A stretch of 64,000 bases of DNA from Pycnococcus provasolii (lineage: Eukaryota > Chlorophyta > Pseudoscourfieldiophyceae > Pseudoscourfieldiales > Pycnococcaceae). Positions 19,393 through 29,803 of the stretch are shown piece after piece. The stretch covers positions 1,054,001 to 1,118,000 of the forward strand of contig OW568863.1 in the NCBI GenBank assembly GCA_938743325.2. The letters are read 5' to 3'. Numbering within the stretch: the stretch's first letter is position 1; the number at the start of each line of letters is the position of its first letter. The translations under genes and the position numbers were made by a program. The notes beneath the pieces were generated by a model. It made no database searches. It had not been told where the DNA came from and saw only the letters and a program-made list of their open reading frames with translations.

Positions 19393-19656
19393 ACATAAAA
19401 AAAATCTAAAATCTAAAATCGAAAAATCGGAGTGGTTGTGGAAATGGAACGCTCTTCTTTTGTGGTTGTGCACAGGGTTCCTTCACGCCGACAGATGGAG
19501 GGGTTTTGGACTCTCGGTTTACCGTAGAGGTTTTAGGGTTTTTGGTTAGGGTTTTATTGTCCTGGTTAGGGTTAGGGTTAGGGTTAGGGTTAGGGCTGAC
19601 ACTTGCCCATCTTCGTCTTCATCCTCGGTTTCGTTTGAATTAACTTATTGTTGCCT
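19393..19656. promoter_or_regulatory. Divergent promoter with a telomere-like array
   Basis: 264 bp between two divergent ATGs. GGTTAGGG-type repeats run 19564-19596 (five TTAGGG units in a row), preceded by TTTTAGGGTTTTTGGTTAGG around 19531. It is the longest telomere-like run in the window. Position suggests a telo-box-like promoter element; an old internal telomere insertion is the alternative. Confidence 0.6.
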
Positions 19657-21642
19657 ATGGCGTCCAATGGCGGTGGCGGTGGTGGTGGCGGCGGCTGGTC
19701 ACTTGCGGGTTCACTGAACGAATCCTTGAAGTCGTCGTTGGCGAATATCTCCAATATGGATATCACAACTGTCGTGGACACGATATCGGATTCCGCATCC
19801 TCCTCGCTCAGCCGAGTCACGCGCGACCTCGACAAAACGCTCTCCGAACTTAACCAGTTCGAACCTGCAGCTGCCGCGCCTGTGGCTGTGGAAGTTCCAC
19901 CCGCAGATTCCAACCCCAAAGAAGGAAATGGGAAAGACGCGACGAAAAAAACCTCCAAGAAGTCCGCGACGACGACGACGCAAAGACAAAACACGAACTC
20001 GCAAGGCGAAGGAGCCACCAAGGAGGCGGTGGTGCCTCATGCTGCTGCGGATAAAACGCCGCCGCATTCACCACCACCACCACCAGTGTCAGTGTCAGCA
20101 GAAACTACTGACAACGACGAAGCAAACGACCTCAACGACGCAAACGCACAAACTACCGCGAACAATGCGGTGTCGACGCTCTCGCAGGACGATAGACTCG
20201 CACTGCTCGAGGAGCAGGCTATCCAAGCACTGGGCGACCTCGAGGAAAGTGAGCGCCGACTCGCCGAGTCGAGAGAAGAAGCAAAGGCGCTGAGAGCCTC
20301 GTTGAACGACGTGCGTGGCGAGACTGAAAAAACGAGACTAAGAGCGGAGGAGGCGGAGCGAGAGCTGCGCGAGGCGCGTGCAGATGCGAAGCGAATGGAA
20401 CGTGACTCAGCCGCACTCATCACGTCGCAAACAACCTCGGCGGATAGAAGGCTCAACGATGCCACGGAGTCCGCGCAGCGTGCGGTTGCAGACCTTCGGC
20501 GGAGACACGCCGCGCTCGCGGACTCGGTGAGGTCGCAAATGCAAAATGGGTCCCAGGCACTCGTCGAGTACGTGTCGGGTGAAGTGCGTTCGGTGCTCGC
20601 TTCCACCGCTGGTCGGCACTCCGCAGAGATCTCTAGACTTCGCTTAACCGCCGCGGAGGCTGAGGAAGCACGCAAGAGCGCGCAGGCGGCGGTGGCGGAC
20701 GAGCGCGCGAAAAGTGAGAGGCGCGCCAAGTCATTCCTACAGCAGAAGGAGGCGTGGGCTCAGCGGGAGGCTGAGCTTGGCAAAGTGCCGGTATCCGCTC
20801 CAGATCCAGCTCTTGCAACCATCGTCATCGATGGCATTACGTACGACGCCGACGCCGTCGCATCGCTCGTTTCGCGCCTCGAGCATGCGGAGAAGCTTGC
20901 CGTGACTGCGCAGGAGGCTTCGAGCAACGCGGAGGCGCGTCTTTCCCACGTGTCTGACGAATTCGCCACAGCATCAGCACGCGTCGAGGCGCTCGAGCAG
21001 GCTCGCGAACACGATGCAGGCGTGCGCGCACAGCTGCAGGCGCGCCTTCAATCTGCTCAGGCGAGTCTCGCGGATGCTCGCGCACGCGCCGAGGCTTTTG
21101 AGACGCCCATCCTGTCGACGGCAGCCGGAGGAGCATCTTCGTCGCCTCGATCGGCAGATGCCGGCCCCGGTGCCTCCGCGATGGAGGCTCTGACACAAGC
21201 GCGAAGTGCGCTTGCGAAGGCGGCGGGCAGCGCGCTCGCGCCGTTCGACAAGGCGGACGGCCCGGGAGCGCTCGTGGCTGAGGTGCTCGCGCTCGCGGCA
21301 GCCATAAGCTCGGAGACTGCGCCAACGGCACCTGCCGCGTCACGCGGGCCGCTTGCCGCTGCCCTCGCCAAGGCTGAGGACGACCTGACAACGGTGGCAG
21401 AGCGCGCAGCCAAGGCTGAGGAGTCGAACGCGCAGCTGCGTTCGCAGCTCAACACACTCAAGCTGCGCGAGAAGGAGTTGATGTGGCAGGTTCGCATGGC
21501 GGGTTCGCAGGCGTCCTCCGAGTCGGCATCCGCCTCCGCGAGCGCTGCCGGTGGCACGCAGGGTGGCTCGCAAGGTGGCTGGCTAAGCGACTTGGTGCTT
21601 CGGTGCACGCAGCCCCGCCAACCAAGCGCTAACGTTAGCTAA
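19657..21642 (+). CDS. Long coiled-coil protein, golgin-like
   Basis: 661 residues from the ATG at 19657. A Gly run (nine residues) opens the protein, followed by WSLAGSLNESLKSSL and RVTRDLDKTLSELNQ, then a disordered Lys/Thr/Pro region. From ~180 to ~610 it is almost continuous heptad-type coiled coil rich in Ala, Glu and Arg (for example ALLEEQAIQALGDLEESERR). The tail is Ser/Gly-rich with a final LVLRCTQPRQPS. No catalytic motif, zinc finger or membrane segment is visible. It resembles Golgi tethers in composition, but other coiled-coil proteins would look the same, so the function is unassigned. The 3' element starts four bases after the stop. Confidence 0.75.
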   Translation: MASNGGGGGGGGGWSLAGSLNESLKSSLANISNMDITTVVDTISDSASSSLSRVTRDLDKTLSELNQFEPAAAAPVAVEVPPADSNPKEGNGKDATKKTSKKSATTTTQRQNTNSQGEGATKEAVVPHAAADKTPPHSPPPPPVSVSAETTDNDEANDLNDANAQTTANNAVSTLSQDDRLALLEEQAIQALGDLEESERRLAESREEAKALRASLNDVRGETEKTRLRAEEAERELREARADAKRMERDSAALITSQTTSADRRLNDATESAQRAVADLRRRHAALADSVRSQMQNGSQALVEYVSGEVRSVLASTAGRHSAEISRLRLTAAEAEEARKSAQAAVADERAKSERRAKSFLQQKEAWAQREAELGKVPVSAPDPALATIVIDGITYDADAVASLVSRLEHAEKLAVTAQEASSNAEARLSHVSDEFATASARVEALEQAREHDAGVRAQLQARLQSAQASLADARARAEAFETPILSTAAGGASSSPRSADAGPGASAMEALTQARSALAKAAGSALAPFDKADGPGALVAEVLALAAAISSETAPTAPAASRGPLAAALAKAEDDLTTVAERAAKAEESNAQLRSQLNTLKLREKELMWQVRMAGSQASSESASASASAAGGTQGGSQGGWLSDLVLRCTQPRQPSANVS

Positions 21643-21645
21643 TAT

Positions 21646-21780
21646 CGCTCATTCAGTAAAGTAATAGAGTTTACTTCGTCCAACGGTTGTCCATTCACAT
21701 CACTCACATTCAACGGCCAGCCCATTCAATGGCACCGCTTAGCAACAACCTTTGTACATGGCGCTGGTGATTTCGAGAGT
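21646..21780 (+). repeat. Post-stop 3' element, copy 3 (longest)
   Basis: In gene direction it begins CGCTCATTCAGTAAAGTAAT, then TTTACTTCGTCCAACGGTTG, TCCATTCACATCACTCACAT, an extra internal part, and the distal TTTGTACATGGCGCTGGTGA followed by TTTCGAGAG. About 135 bp, beginning 4 nt after the stop codon of the 19.7 kb gene. Confidence 0.85.
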
Positions 21781-21819
21781 TTTATCAGGGCGCTTGACAT
21801 TAGAACTCAAGGATTCGTC

Positions 21820-22302
21820 TTAATAATAAGTTACGACTTGGTAGTGATGTTGGTGTACACTTTTTTTACAACGATGGATAGGGCGCGCCGTCATCTTCTG
21901 CCTGCGGCTAGGATTCCCGTCTGGTCCCACTTGAGCTAGCACGGCAGCTATGCCGTACGAACTAAAGTCGCGAACAGCATCCGCGAATTCGGTGAAGTGC
22001 GTCTTCTTATGCACAAAGTCGCGCTTATCCTTCGTCACGCCACTCTTCGTGGTTATAGAAATCTTCTCGTATTTTTCCCAACTGATCATCGCGTCGCTGT
22101 GATTTCTTTCAGCATTTTCGCAACTTCTTGAGTTGGCTCCACAAACGACTTTTGTAGCGTTTCGGCGTAAATCGGCGTGGCGCTGATGTCCATCCGCTCG
22201 CCTTGTTTCTTCATTCTCTGGTAGATGGCGCCGCCCATTGCAGTCATGCCGTCGTGATCGTCGTCGGCCTCGCACTCCCCATGCTTCTTGCCGTTCACAC
22301 AA
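21820..22302 (-). other. Decayed coding fragment of unknown origin
   Basis: The minus strand carries two overlapping protein-like stretches in different frames. One includes ERMDISATPIYAETLQKSFV. The other includes KISITTKSGVTKDKRDFVHK and FTEFADAVRDFSSYGIAAVL. Both have natural-looking composition, unlike the Arg/Ala-rich chance frames elsewhere. No family is recognised. It looks like the broken remains of one gene, host or foreign; it is listed as a fossil and not reconstructed. It sits in the spacer upstream of VPS8. Confidence 0.4.
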
Positions 22303-22680
22303 CTTAGTGTTTGAACGACGAGGTCGTCGACTCTTCGCCTGAGCTAGCTGACGGTCTAGACTCTAGAGAAGAAGTATGCTGACAGGTCCGAGTAACTCAT
22401 ATGCGTCGCCACTCGCCGGCGTTGAGGAGGACGATGCTGTTCGGCGGGACAGGCTCCTGCAATACGCGGATCTCTTCTGTGATCGACTTAGAGTGACTTA
22501 GAGTGTCTGTCTGGCTGTAGGCCTGGGAGAGGGGCCCGCGAAAAAAAGGGGGCCCGGCGCGAGGTGGTTTCGAAACACGCACCAACGACGCATCCCCATT
22601 TGCACGTTACTTTTTTACAATTTCTTTTTGCCCTTTTTCTACCAGCAAAGCAGCACCCACATTCATCCACATTGACTTTC
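22303..22680. promoter_or_regulatory. VPS8 upstream region
   Basis: About 380 bp. CCAACGACGCATCCCCAT at 22582-22599, about 82 bp before the VPS8 ATG, matches a motif also found before SRP54 (34988) and MATE (44642, same orientation relative to the gene). Nothing else is recognised. Confidence 0.45.
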
Positions 22681-25600
22681 ATGTCGTCCTTGCGCTCGTC
22701 CATCTCAGGCGACGACGCTCTGGCTGACGTTGACGCTCTGGACGAGGTCGTTGGCGACGACGCGATGGACGTCGAGCACCTGCTGTCGAGGTACGGCGGT
22801 TCGTCGTCGTCGTCGTCGTCGTCGGCAGTGTCGGCAGCGTCGTCGCCTCGCGCTCCGGCGTCGATGGGTGTCGTCGGAGTCCACGGAGTCGACGACCCCT
22901 TGGCTGGACTAGGCTCGACGCTCAACGTCGCGCAGCGCGAAGTTACGCTGTCGGACACGATGAACATGAGGCCAGCAGCGGTGCCAAGGAGCGTGGAGAG
23001 CGTGGACGGCGACGGCATGAGCACGGTTGACCACATCGGAAGCGACGCGGGTGCGAGCACGATATACTCGTACACAACGCACCGCGCGGCGCACGGAAGC
23101 CCGCGCAGCCCGCGCAGCGTTGCCCCCACCGGCTCAATCAGTCCCACGAGTTGCGTCAGCGACACGCCGAGCCTAGCGCCGTCTGTATGGAGCCTCGACG
23201 GCGGAATGCCGCCACCGTGGGGTGGCATCGACAAGGAACGCGAGAGAGCAACAGCAAGCACGAGTAGTGCTGGTGCACTTCAGATGCCGGGGAGCAGCAG
23301 AACGCCCACAGTCTCCGAGCACGGTGAGACTGCGGACGAACGAGCGTCTCTCCCACCACTGGGGCGGCTTGTGGAGCGCGGCACGGAGGAGGAGCAGAAA
23401 GAGACAACTTCGCCACCACAGCTACCGTCGCCGCCGCCGCCGCCCGTCATACCGGATGTCGATACAGCACTTAGACATGTGAATGAGGATCTCGCCACGT
23501 TCGGCGTGGAAGGCAGCCGCGCGCTCACCGTGTCTCCTTTGAGTCACGACCACGCTGGCAGCATCTTGTCCGCGGCGGTACAGCACGTGCCGACGCTCCC
23601 CTCGCTGAGCGAGGTGAGCATCGAGGCTGAGTTGGCAGCTCCACCGCCTCCTCCACCCGGCGCGATGTACTTGGAGGCGATGCAGCGCCGCGAGGCGGAA
23701 GCCGTCGGCGGAGCGAGCGAGCAAGGTGCCAAGCCTGCCGTCGGTCCCGCCGGTGACCAAGATGCCGAAGCGCGTCGTCACCAGCATCGCCATCTCGTCA
23801 GCACATTCGCGCGAGCTGCCGCCGATGGTCAGTCCGCTCGTCAGGCTGCGTTTGCGAGCGGCGGCGCGCAGACGGACTCTCGTGCATGCGGCGGATTTCC
23901 TGCAGTCGCGAGCCGTGTCGGTGCTCTGGCGGTTGCAGCATCGGAAGATTTGCTGTCGAGGCAGACAGCCTCAGCCGTTACCGAGGCGTATGGAGACGCG
24001 ACGTGCACCTGCGCATGTGCTCGCATGGCATTCATCGGGACTGCCAAGGGGTACACTCTCTGCTTCGATACCGCGTTGGCAGGGGGCAGCAATGCCCAAT
24101 CATCAGGTGGTATCAAGCTTGTCTACGCACTTCACGACACGCCGCAGCAACCCGTGGCAGGTGCACTGGGTGCGGTGACGTGCTTGGCAGCAGCTAGGCG
24201 TGGTGGCGATGCAGGCGCCACAACGAGTTCAGAATCCGCCGATGCTGCAATGGTCAGCCTCCACGTGCTGACAGGATACGCGGGCGGCGCGGTGGTGTTC
24301 TGGGAGTTGCCGCAACGAGCCACCAACCAGGGACAGACTGCAGATGGCCAGCAGCAGGGGGCAGGTCAACATCCTCGAAAGCTCAAGGTGCTCGCTGATG
24401 CGCACCCCGCCGCAACGAGATGCTGTCGGTTCGCGGTGGGATCAGGCGCGATGCGTGCATTCACGTGCGACGCCGCGGGCAGCCTACGCGTTTGGAAGCT
24501 CGCACGCGGATCTCTCGGGCTGGGCGGCACGAGTGTCACGTCGCGCGAAATCATTCCCGGAGGAAATGCCGCTGGTGCAATTGCTGATGTTGCCAGCATT
24601 CCTGTGCCTACGGTCGATCCAGTGAGCTCTGCTCCCGCAGGCAATGTCGCAGGCGCGAGTGCGTCGGAGGACAGCGACGAAAGTACGGCGTCACTAGCTA
24701 TCTCGGCTGCTGGCGCGGCCATCGCGCTCGTCGGCGACGCGCTTCTTCGCGCATCGGAGGATCCAACCGAGCTTTGGGCGGTCTTCACCGCGAAAGGTGG
24801 GTCCGTGCTGCGTCACCAGATGTCGAAGCTTGATGTCATGCTGCGATTCAAGCCACCTCCGCGTCTTCCCAGCGACAGACCGGACACGCCTCGGCCGGAG
24901 CCGCGTATCGCGTGGCGCCCTGTCGTTGGCAGCCTGAGCCTCGCTGTGGCGTGGAGCGGAGGTGTGTCAATCTACGTGATTCCCGCCGCCGCCGCACGTC
25001 GCGGTGCTGCTGCGGCGGCACAGCAACCTTCGTCGGGAGGATCTACCGAGCCACAGGCGGCGCCAACTGCGGCGATGGATTCCGAATCCACTCTGGCTTG
25101 CGCGATTGCCCTTCCGGAGGGATCGAGGGCAGTTTCATGCCACTGGCTTAGTCCTGCGGCGCTCGCGGTTGCCGACCAGTCTGGTGGAGTGAGTATCATG
25201 CGCTATTCTCCGCCTGGTGACAACGGCAAGGTTGCGGCAGCTCTCCACTTCATCGAGGCGATCCCTCTCGCGGCGCAAGATGCTTTACCGTCGACCGATG
25301 CACTCGCCGCAGCGAGTTCTTGGGCGGGCGCTGGACCGTGCGTCTTTGCGATCGATCCCAAGATGCATCTTCGCAGAGTGCGATGGCTCACGCTCAGTGC
25401 ACGATCCAAGGCACTCATGGCTTGCTCAGACTGGCCGGGGAGTCTATTTGCGAGCATATGCGCATTCCTTTGCGCAAACGGCCAGTCGTCGCTGCTTCCC
25501 AAATCCGAAAGTGGAGATGGGAGTATCGAGGCAGCCATTCTTGGCGGGGCCCCGCCACGAGCAGCACCCGACGCGCTTGGCGCTCTTGCTTCGGAGCTGG

Positions 25601-28404
25601 CGCGAAGCTTCTGCGAGCACCATCTGACCACCGCGGTTGAGCTTGGGACGGCGCAAAATCAAACGCTCGAGCGTGCTGCGCGCACGGCGATTGGCCTGTG
25701 CTTGCTCTGCGAGCAGCACACGTTCGCGCTCGAGGAGTTGCTTGAGCTCTTCCAGCTGAATGGCTGCGAGAATTTGTACCTGGAGGCATTGGAACCTTTC
25801 ATCGCCAACGGAACTTTGCGCACTTTGCCTCCCGAGGCTGCCAGTCTGCTCGCTCGCTATCTCTGCGACACGCTCAGTCAGCCAGATCGCTTCGAAAGGC
25901 TAGCGCTGAGTCTGGATGTGATGTCAATGGACTTCAACCTATTCTACCAGCTTTGCGTGAGCCACCATCTCACCGCGGCACTTGTCAGACTCGTTTGCTC
26001 GGACGGGCTAGCAGACTACCGCTCAGCGGTGGAGGCACTGTTGACGGCGGTGGAGACGGCGGAAGGCAATGCCGCAATCTCGGCGAGCGCCACGCGGCTT
26101 CTCGTATTTGTCAGCCAGACCATGCGAGGAGAACGCTACCCGCCAGGACGCGGGCGCCTGCAGAATACTGGGGCGGAGGATGATGCCAGGGCGCAGGTGA
26201 TGAGGTGGTTGCTTGATGGCGAGTCTGCAGGCTTGTCTCGCTATCTGGCTGCATGCATGAAGGGATCTGCTTCTGGTGACGCGCTCTCGCAAGTGGCCCA
26301 CGCTGCCTGGCTTCCCTTTCTCGATGCCACGGATGGGTGGGAATGCACGCTCGCCAGCGGTGCGCGCGTGGGACAGGCTCTCTTCGATGCCGGCGCGGCG
26401 ATGCTGCTCATGTCTACCGAAGATGAGACGAGTACATCATCGCTGATGGCACCTGAGATGCGCGAGGCATGCGCCTATGCGTGCGCATTTCTGACGTGCC
26501 GTGGGCGATCGCGAGCGTCAAGCGCTCGCCAGGGGTCCATCTCCACGATCGTTTCTGCGCTCGCGGAGGCAGCAGCACGGCGACGTGAGATGGCTGCAGA
26601 GGTCGAAGCAAATGGCGATCTTGCTGGCGCAATTGCGCAGAACGACGCGGCTGACTTGCTCGATGGAGAGCTATTTCCGCTAGCAGAGTTTGCACTTGCC
26701 GCAAAGCCTCCATCACTCGCACCTGGTGAAGCTTTAAGCCTTGCGCGCACGCACGAGCTTCCGCGACTTGAGGCTGCTGCACTTGAGGCGGAGGGTGACG
26801 CGCTCGGCGCTCTGATGGCTCACTTGCGCATGGTTCCAAGTCAGAATCGCACAGGCACGAAGCCAAGCATTGCTGCGTCCTCTGGAGCAACGCAGCGCGC
26901 GTTCGAGGCAGCGCGCCGCGTGCTTCGTGACGAGCTAAATCTGCCGAAGGGCACCAATGACGCATTGCCCCAACGCCAGCGTAGCCAAGTGCTCGGCGAA
27001 GTGTTCCCTGCGCTGGTGCGCATTGATCGCACGGCTGCGGCGGAGCTGATCGCCACGCACATGCCACCAGAAACGCGCAGGCAGCTGCTCTTCGAAAGCT
27101 TGGCTGCGCCGGAGGCGGAACGTGCGCGATTCGATCTTCTGCATGCTCTTCTGGTGCCACCTGACCCGATCCCGGGAGCGCATCCGCCGCCCATGGAGGA
27201 AGTTGAGCTGTACGTCGACACGCTTTGCCGATTCGCTCCAAATGACGTTGCACCATTCCTGGCGCGGCACGGTGGTGGCAGTGCCGATGCTGGCATGGTG
27301 GGTGGCGTGGGCGCTTCCCCGCTGCTTCGCTACCGCGTGGAAGCTTGCCTTGCCATCGTGCAGCGCCACGGCGTTACTGACGCCGCCGCTCACCTCATGG
27401 AGAGATTGGGTGACGCGAACGGAGCTGCGCGAATTCGTCTGACGAACTTTGAAGAAGCGGTGAACAAGCTTGTGTTTGCAGCGATTCGTGGCGACGCCGG
27501 GACTGGGCTTGAGGCGGCGATCATGAAGATGTCAGCCGCGAGCACGTCCGCAAGTCCGTCGTCCACACCACGCTCAAGACGAGCGAGCTTTGGAGGAGCT
27601 TGGGACGAAGCGGCTTCTTCGGAGAGCACGTGGTCTACGTGCGCACGTGCCCTCGACGCGAGCGCCGAGCTGCTCCTACGAAGCGGACCGGCACTGAGCA
27701 TGCACACGACCCCGCGCCGCGCTTCCACTGTCGATGCGTCGTCGGCTGCAGCCTCGCACTCGGCGTCACCGAAGAATGCCGCGGATGCGCTCTGGCTCGG
27801 TATCCTGCGCGTTCCGTTGGCATCGCTAAGGGCACTGCGCCGACTCGAGGCTGACGTGGACATGCTCGTAGCCGCGACGCGTGGCGGCGACGCGCCGTCG
27901 ACGCCGACATTCGCAGGGCAGATGCAGCCGCCGTCGCTCGCATCAGGTGCCCTCGATCTGTCGGCTCGTCTTGGGCTCCTGCGCGCATCTCTCGCGCAGC
28001 TGTGTGACCGCACTCTGCACAAGATGGCGACGGAAAGTTCTCTGAATTCCGTCGCTCGCCGGCTCGTGGATGCAGCGCAGCCGGACGGTGATGCGGGTAG
28101 CGTGCGCGCTGCACTGCGCGAGGCTCTGTCTAGTTGCCGGCACGAGGTTGAGGCGCTCAGCGCGGTGTCTGCCGCGCTGCGATACGACGCCGCGTCGAGC
28201 ATGTACGCCTTGAGGGGTGTGCGAGCGTCTGCCGCGCGCGGGTGTGCCATTACCTTTCTCTCCGAAGCAATCGACGAAGTGCCCGCGTTCGCGGCGCGCT
28301 CTCCCGCGTCGCGCGACAAGCTTGGGACATTTGCGCCCGCGCCAATGCCACGCACGCCGGGCAGTCTCCCTGACCATCCTGCTCTTGGGAGGAGTATCAT
28401 TTGA
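22681..28404 (+). CDS. VPS8: VPS8, CORVET tethering complex subunit
   Basis: 1907 residues from the ATG at 22681. After a ~400-residue disordered, Ser/Pro-rich N-terminus there is a WD40/beta-propeller: MAFIGTAKGYTLCFDTA, LTGYAGGAVVFWEL, LADAHPAATRCCRF and FTCDAAGSLRVWKL, in the order seen in VPS8. The alpha-solenoid follows, with vacuolar-sorting-type repeats: RLEAAALEAEGDALGALMAH, EVELYVDTLCRFAPNDVAPF, and ACLAIVQRHGVTDAAAHLME. VPS8 is a CORVET subunit that tethers Rab5-positive early endosomes. No RING finger is evident at the C-terminus; the final ~200 residues are Ala/Arg-rich. The length is larger than yeast Vps8 (~1270), mainly from disordered inserts. The family call rests on pattern recognition of the domain order and is good but not proven. 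Confidence 0.8.
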   Translation: MSSLRSSISGDDALADVDALDEVVGDDAMDVEHLLSRYGGSSSSSSSSAVSAASSPRAPASMGVVGVHGVDDPLAGLGSTLNVAQREVTLSDTMNMRPAAVPRSVESVDGDGMSTVDHIGSDAGASTIYSYTTHRAAHGSPRSPRSVAPTGSISPTSCVSDTPSLAPSVWSLDGGMPPPWGGIDKERERATASTSSAGALQMPGSSRTPTVSEHGETADERASLPPLGRLVERGTEEEQKETTSPPQLPSPPPPPVIPDVDTALRHVNEDLATFGVEGSRALTVSPLSHDHAGSILSAAVQHVPTLPSLSEVSIEAELAAPPPPPPGAMYLEAMQRREAEAVGGASEQGAKPAVGPAGDQDAEARRHQHRHLVSTFARAAADGQSARQAAFASGGAQTDSRACGGFPAVASRVGALAVAASEDLLSRQTASAVTEAYGDATCTCACARMAFIGTAKGYTLCFDTALAGGSNAQSSGGIKLVYALHDTPQQPVAGALGAVTCLAAARRGGDAGATTSSESADAAMVSLHVLTGYAGGAVVFWELPQRATNQGQTADGQQQGAGQHPRKLKVLADAHPAATRCCRFAVGSGAMRAFTCDAAGSLRVWKLARGSLGLGGTSVTSREIIPGGNAAGAIADVASIPVPTVDPVSSAPAGNVAGASASEDSDESTASLAISAAGAAIALVGDALLRASEDPTELWAVFTAKGGSVLRHQMSKLDVMLRFKPPPRLPSDRPDTPRPEPRIAWRPVVGSLSLAVAWSGGVSIYVIPAAAARRGAAAAAQQPSSGGSTEPQAAPTAAMDSESTLACAIALPEGSRAVSCHWLSPAALAVADQSGGVSIMRYSPPGDNGKVAAALHFIEAIPLAAQDALPSTDALAAASSWAGAGPCVFAIDPKMHLRRVRWLTLSARSKALMACSDWPGSLFASICAFLCANGQSSLLPKSESGDGSIEAAILGGAPPRAAPDALGALASELARSFCEHHLTTAVELGTAQNQTLERAARTAIGLCLLCEQHTFALEELLELFQLNGCENLYLEALEPFIANGTLRTLPPEAASLLARYLCDTLSQPDRFERLALSLDVMSMDFNLFYQLCVSHHLTAALVRLVCSDGLADYRSAVEALLTAVETAEGNAAISASATRLLVFVSQTMRGERYPPGRGRLQNTGAEDDARAQVMRWLLDGESAGLSRYLAACMKGSASGDALSQVAHAAWLPFLDATDGWECTLASGARVGQALFDAGAAMLLMSTEDETSTSSLMAPEMREACAYACAFLTCRGRSRASSARQGSISTIVSALAEAAARRREMAAEVEANGDLAGAIAQNDAADLLDGELFPLAEFALAAKPPSLAPGEALSLARTHELPRLEAAALEAEGDALGALMAHLRMVPSQNRTGTKPSIAASSGATQRAFEAARRVLRDELNLPKGTNDALPQRQRSQVLGEVFPALVRIDRTAAAELIATHMPPETRRQLLFESLAAPEAERARFDLLHALLVPPDPIPGAHPPPMEEVELYVDTLCRFAPNDVAPFLARHGGGSADAGMVGGVGASPLLRYRVEACLAIVQRHGVTDAAAHLMERLGDANGAARIRLTNFEEAVNKLVFAAIRGDAGTGLEAAIMKMSAASTSASPSSTPRSRRASFGGAWDEAASSESTWSTCARALDASAELLLRSGPALSMHTTPRRASTVDASSAAASHSASPKNAADALWLGILRVPLASLRALRRLEADVDMLVAATRGGDAPSTPTFAGQMQPPSLASGALDLSARLGLLRASLAQLCDRTLHKMATESSLNSVARRLVDAAQPDGDAGSVRAALREALSSCRHEVEALSAVSAALRYDAASSMYALRGVRASAARGCAITFLSEAIDEVPAFAARSPASRDKLGTFAPAPMPRTPGSLPDHPALGRSII

Positions 28405-28476
28405 CATTGTTCTTGTAAACTTACATTGTTCAACAAAGTTCATTCAAAATTTGCATATGTTGTTACTGTTGTGTTG
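28405..28476. other. Convergent 3' spacer, VPS8 / orphan
   Basis: 72 bp between stop codons. CTTGTAAAC about 10 nt after the VPS8 stop could serve polyadenylation (TGTAA-type). There is no copy of the 3' element. Confidence 0.4.
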
Positions 28477-29565
28477 TTATACATGGCGCACGATTGCGTG
28501 GGCGCAGTCAAAGTGCGTCTCTAGACACCACACGAGCTCCTCCTCAGCGTGCGCTCGCCCAGCCTCGAGCCACGGCGGCGCGCATTCCGCCCCCTCGTCG
28601 GTGGCAGCATCCTTCGCAACGTGGAGTGGTTCTGTCATGAGACTGCGACGCGCACCGAGCGACGGCGCCTTGGGAGGTGCCGTGGCCTGAAAGCCTGGAA
28701 ACGAGCCGGAAGATCCCGAGCGCGAGAGCGTCGTAAGTGGGTCTGCCTGACTTGCGCCGTTTCCTGCCGCACCACTGGCGGCGGTACCTTTCACGTCCGG
28801 CGATGGCCACGTTGATAGCAGCGCCTCCTTGAAAAAGGCGGCGAGAGCAGCCGACGCGAGTGCGCGTTGCACAGGCGAAAGGCGAAGTAGCGCTGCGCGG
28901 TCCACCGCGAACGGCGAGCGTGGTGGAACGGCGAACGAGCGCTGCACGAGTTCGTGCACAATGTGCCAGATACGAACCTTTCCCTCACCCCATGCGGCAG
29001 TTGTACGCAGCTCCAGAGGCACGTCGCGTTCGCCGCCAGCGTTCTGCGCGTCCGCGCCGCCTCCAGCGCGCAGCCACACGTACGGCCAGTTGTATCGCGA
29101 GTATCCACCAACCAGGTATACGACGTCGCCGTGGCTTGCCAAACCTACGTCCTTCGCTCCTCCCGGGCTGGGAGGCGCGGCTGCGGCTCGCGCCAGCACT
29201 TCCGGCGCCGCCGCGACCGCCGCAAGGCTGGCCGCGGACGAGCCTCCGAGAGAGTCTCGCGAGCGGAGCAGCGACGTCGACGATGCTTGCCGCGCGTGCA
29301 CGATCACCATGAGCTCCTCCCGCCCTCGCAAGTGGCACGTGAAGTGCGTGAAGTGTCTCAGCGCTCCAAATCGCAGGCACTCCTTGTGGAACGCCTCCAT
29401 CATCGCCTTGCTGGCGGGCTGTGATGCCGGCGTGGGCATCACGCACCACGAGCACGATCCAGCCGACACGCGGGCCAAGTCAGTAAGAATACGGGTGGGT
29501 GAGAGGAGGAGGAGGATGCGCCCAACGCTCACACGCACACGCACACGCACACGCATCGTGCCCAT
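28477..29565 (-). CDS. Uncharacterised protein with possible organelle presequence
   Basis: 362 residues from the ATG at 29565 (alternative ATG 29439). The first ~40 residues are basic and hydrophobic (MGTMRVRVRVRVSVGRILLL...), compatible with a mitochondrial or plastid presequence. Here an (ACACGC)n microsatellite is being translated as Arg-Val repeats. The conserved-looking core is FHKECLRFGALRHFTHFTCH, then LMVIVHARQAS and DVVYLVGGYSRYNWPYVWLR. The rest is Ala/Ser-rich with KVRIWHIVHELVQRSF. No family is recognised. It converges with VPS8 and diverges from the sialidase-like gene. Confidence 0.65.
   Translation of the reverse strand: MGTMRVRVRVRVSVGRILLLLSPTRILTDLARVSAGSCSWCVMPTPASQPASKAMMEAFHKECLRFGALRHFTHFTCHLRGREELMVIVHARQASSTSLLRSRDSLGGSSAASLAAVAAAPEVLARAAAAPPSPGGAKDVGLASHGDVVYLVGGYSRYNWPYVWLRAGGGADAQNAGGERDVPLELRTTAAWGEGKVRIWHIVHELVQRSFAVPPRSPFAVDRAALLRLSPVQRALASAALAAFFKEALLSTWPSPDVKGTAASGAAGNGASQADPLTTLSRSGSSGSFPGFQATAPPKAPSLGARRSLMTEPLHVAKDAATDEGAECAPPWLEAGRAHAEEELVWCLETHFDCAHAIVRHV
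29526..29558. repeat. (CACACG)n microsatellite in the orphan's N-terminus
   Basis: About five tandem ACACGC hexamers, in frame on the minus strand as Arg-Val repeats if the 29565 start is used. If the 29439 start is used it lies in the 5' UTR. Confidence 0.8.
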
Positions 29566-29803
29566 GTGCCATCACGTCTGTTGGTTGTGTGTGTCAACGA
29601 TGTTCAAGAGCAGCGTCAACAGACAACGGCGTCGTCCTGGCGTTCGTGCATACCTTGTCACGACCAGCCCCTCCGTTGCACCTGATGGTACGAATACCGT
29701 CTCACGCGGGCGCAATCCCCGTCGTCCAACACACACACACAAGTGCGCGATGTTCGTGCACATGACGACGCGGCCGCGTCGCGCGTGCGGTCTCGTGACG
29801 GTG

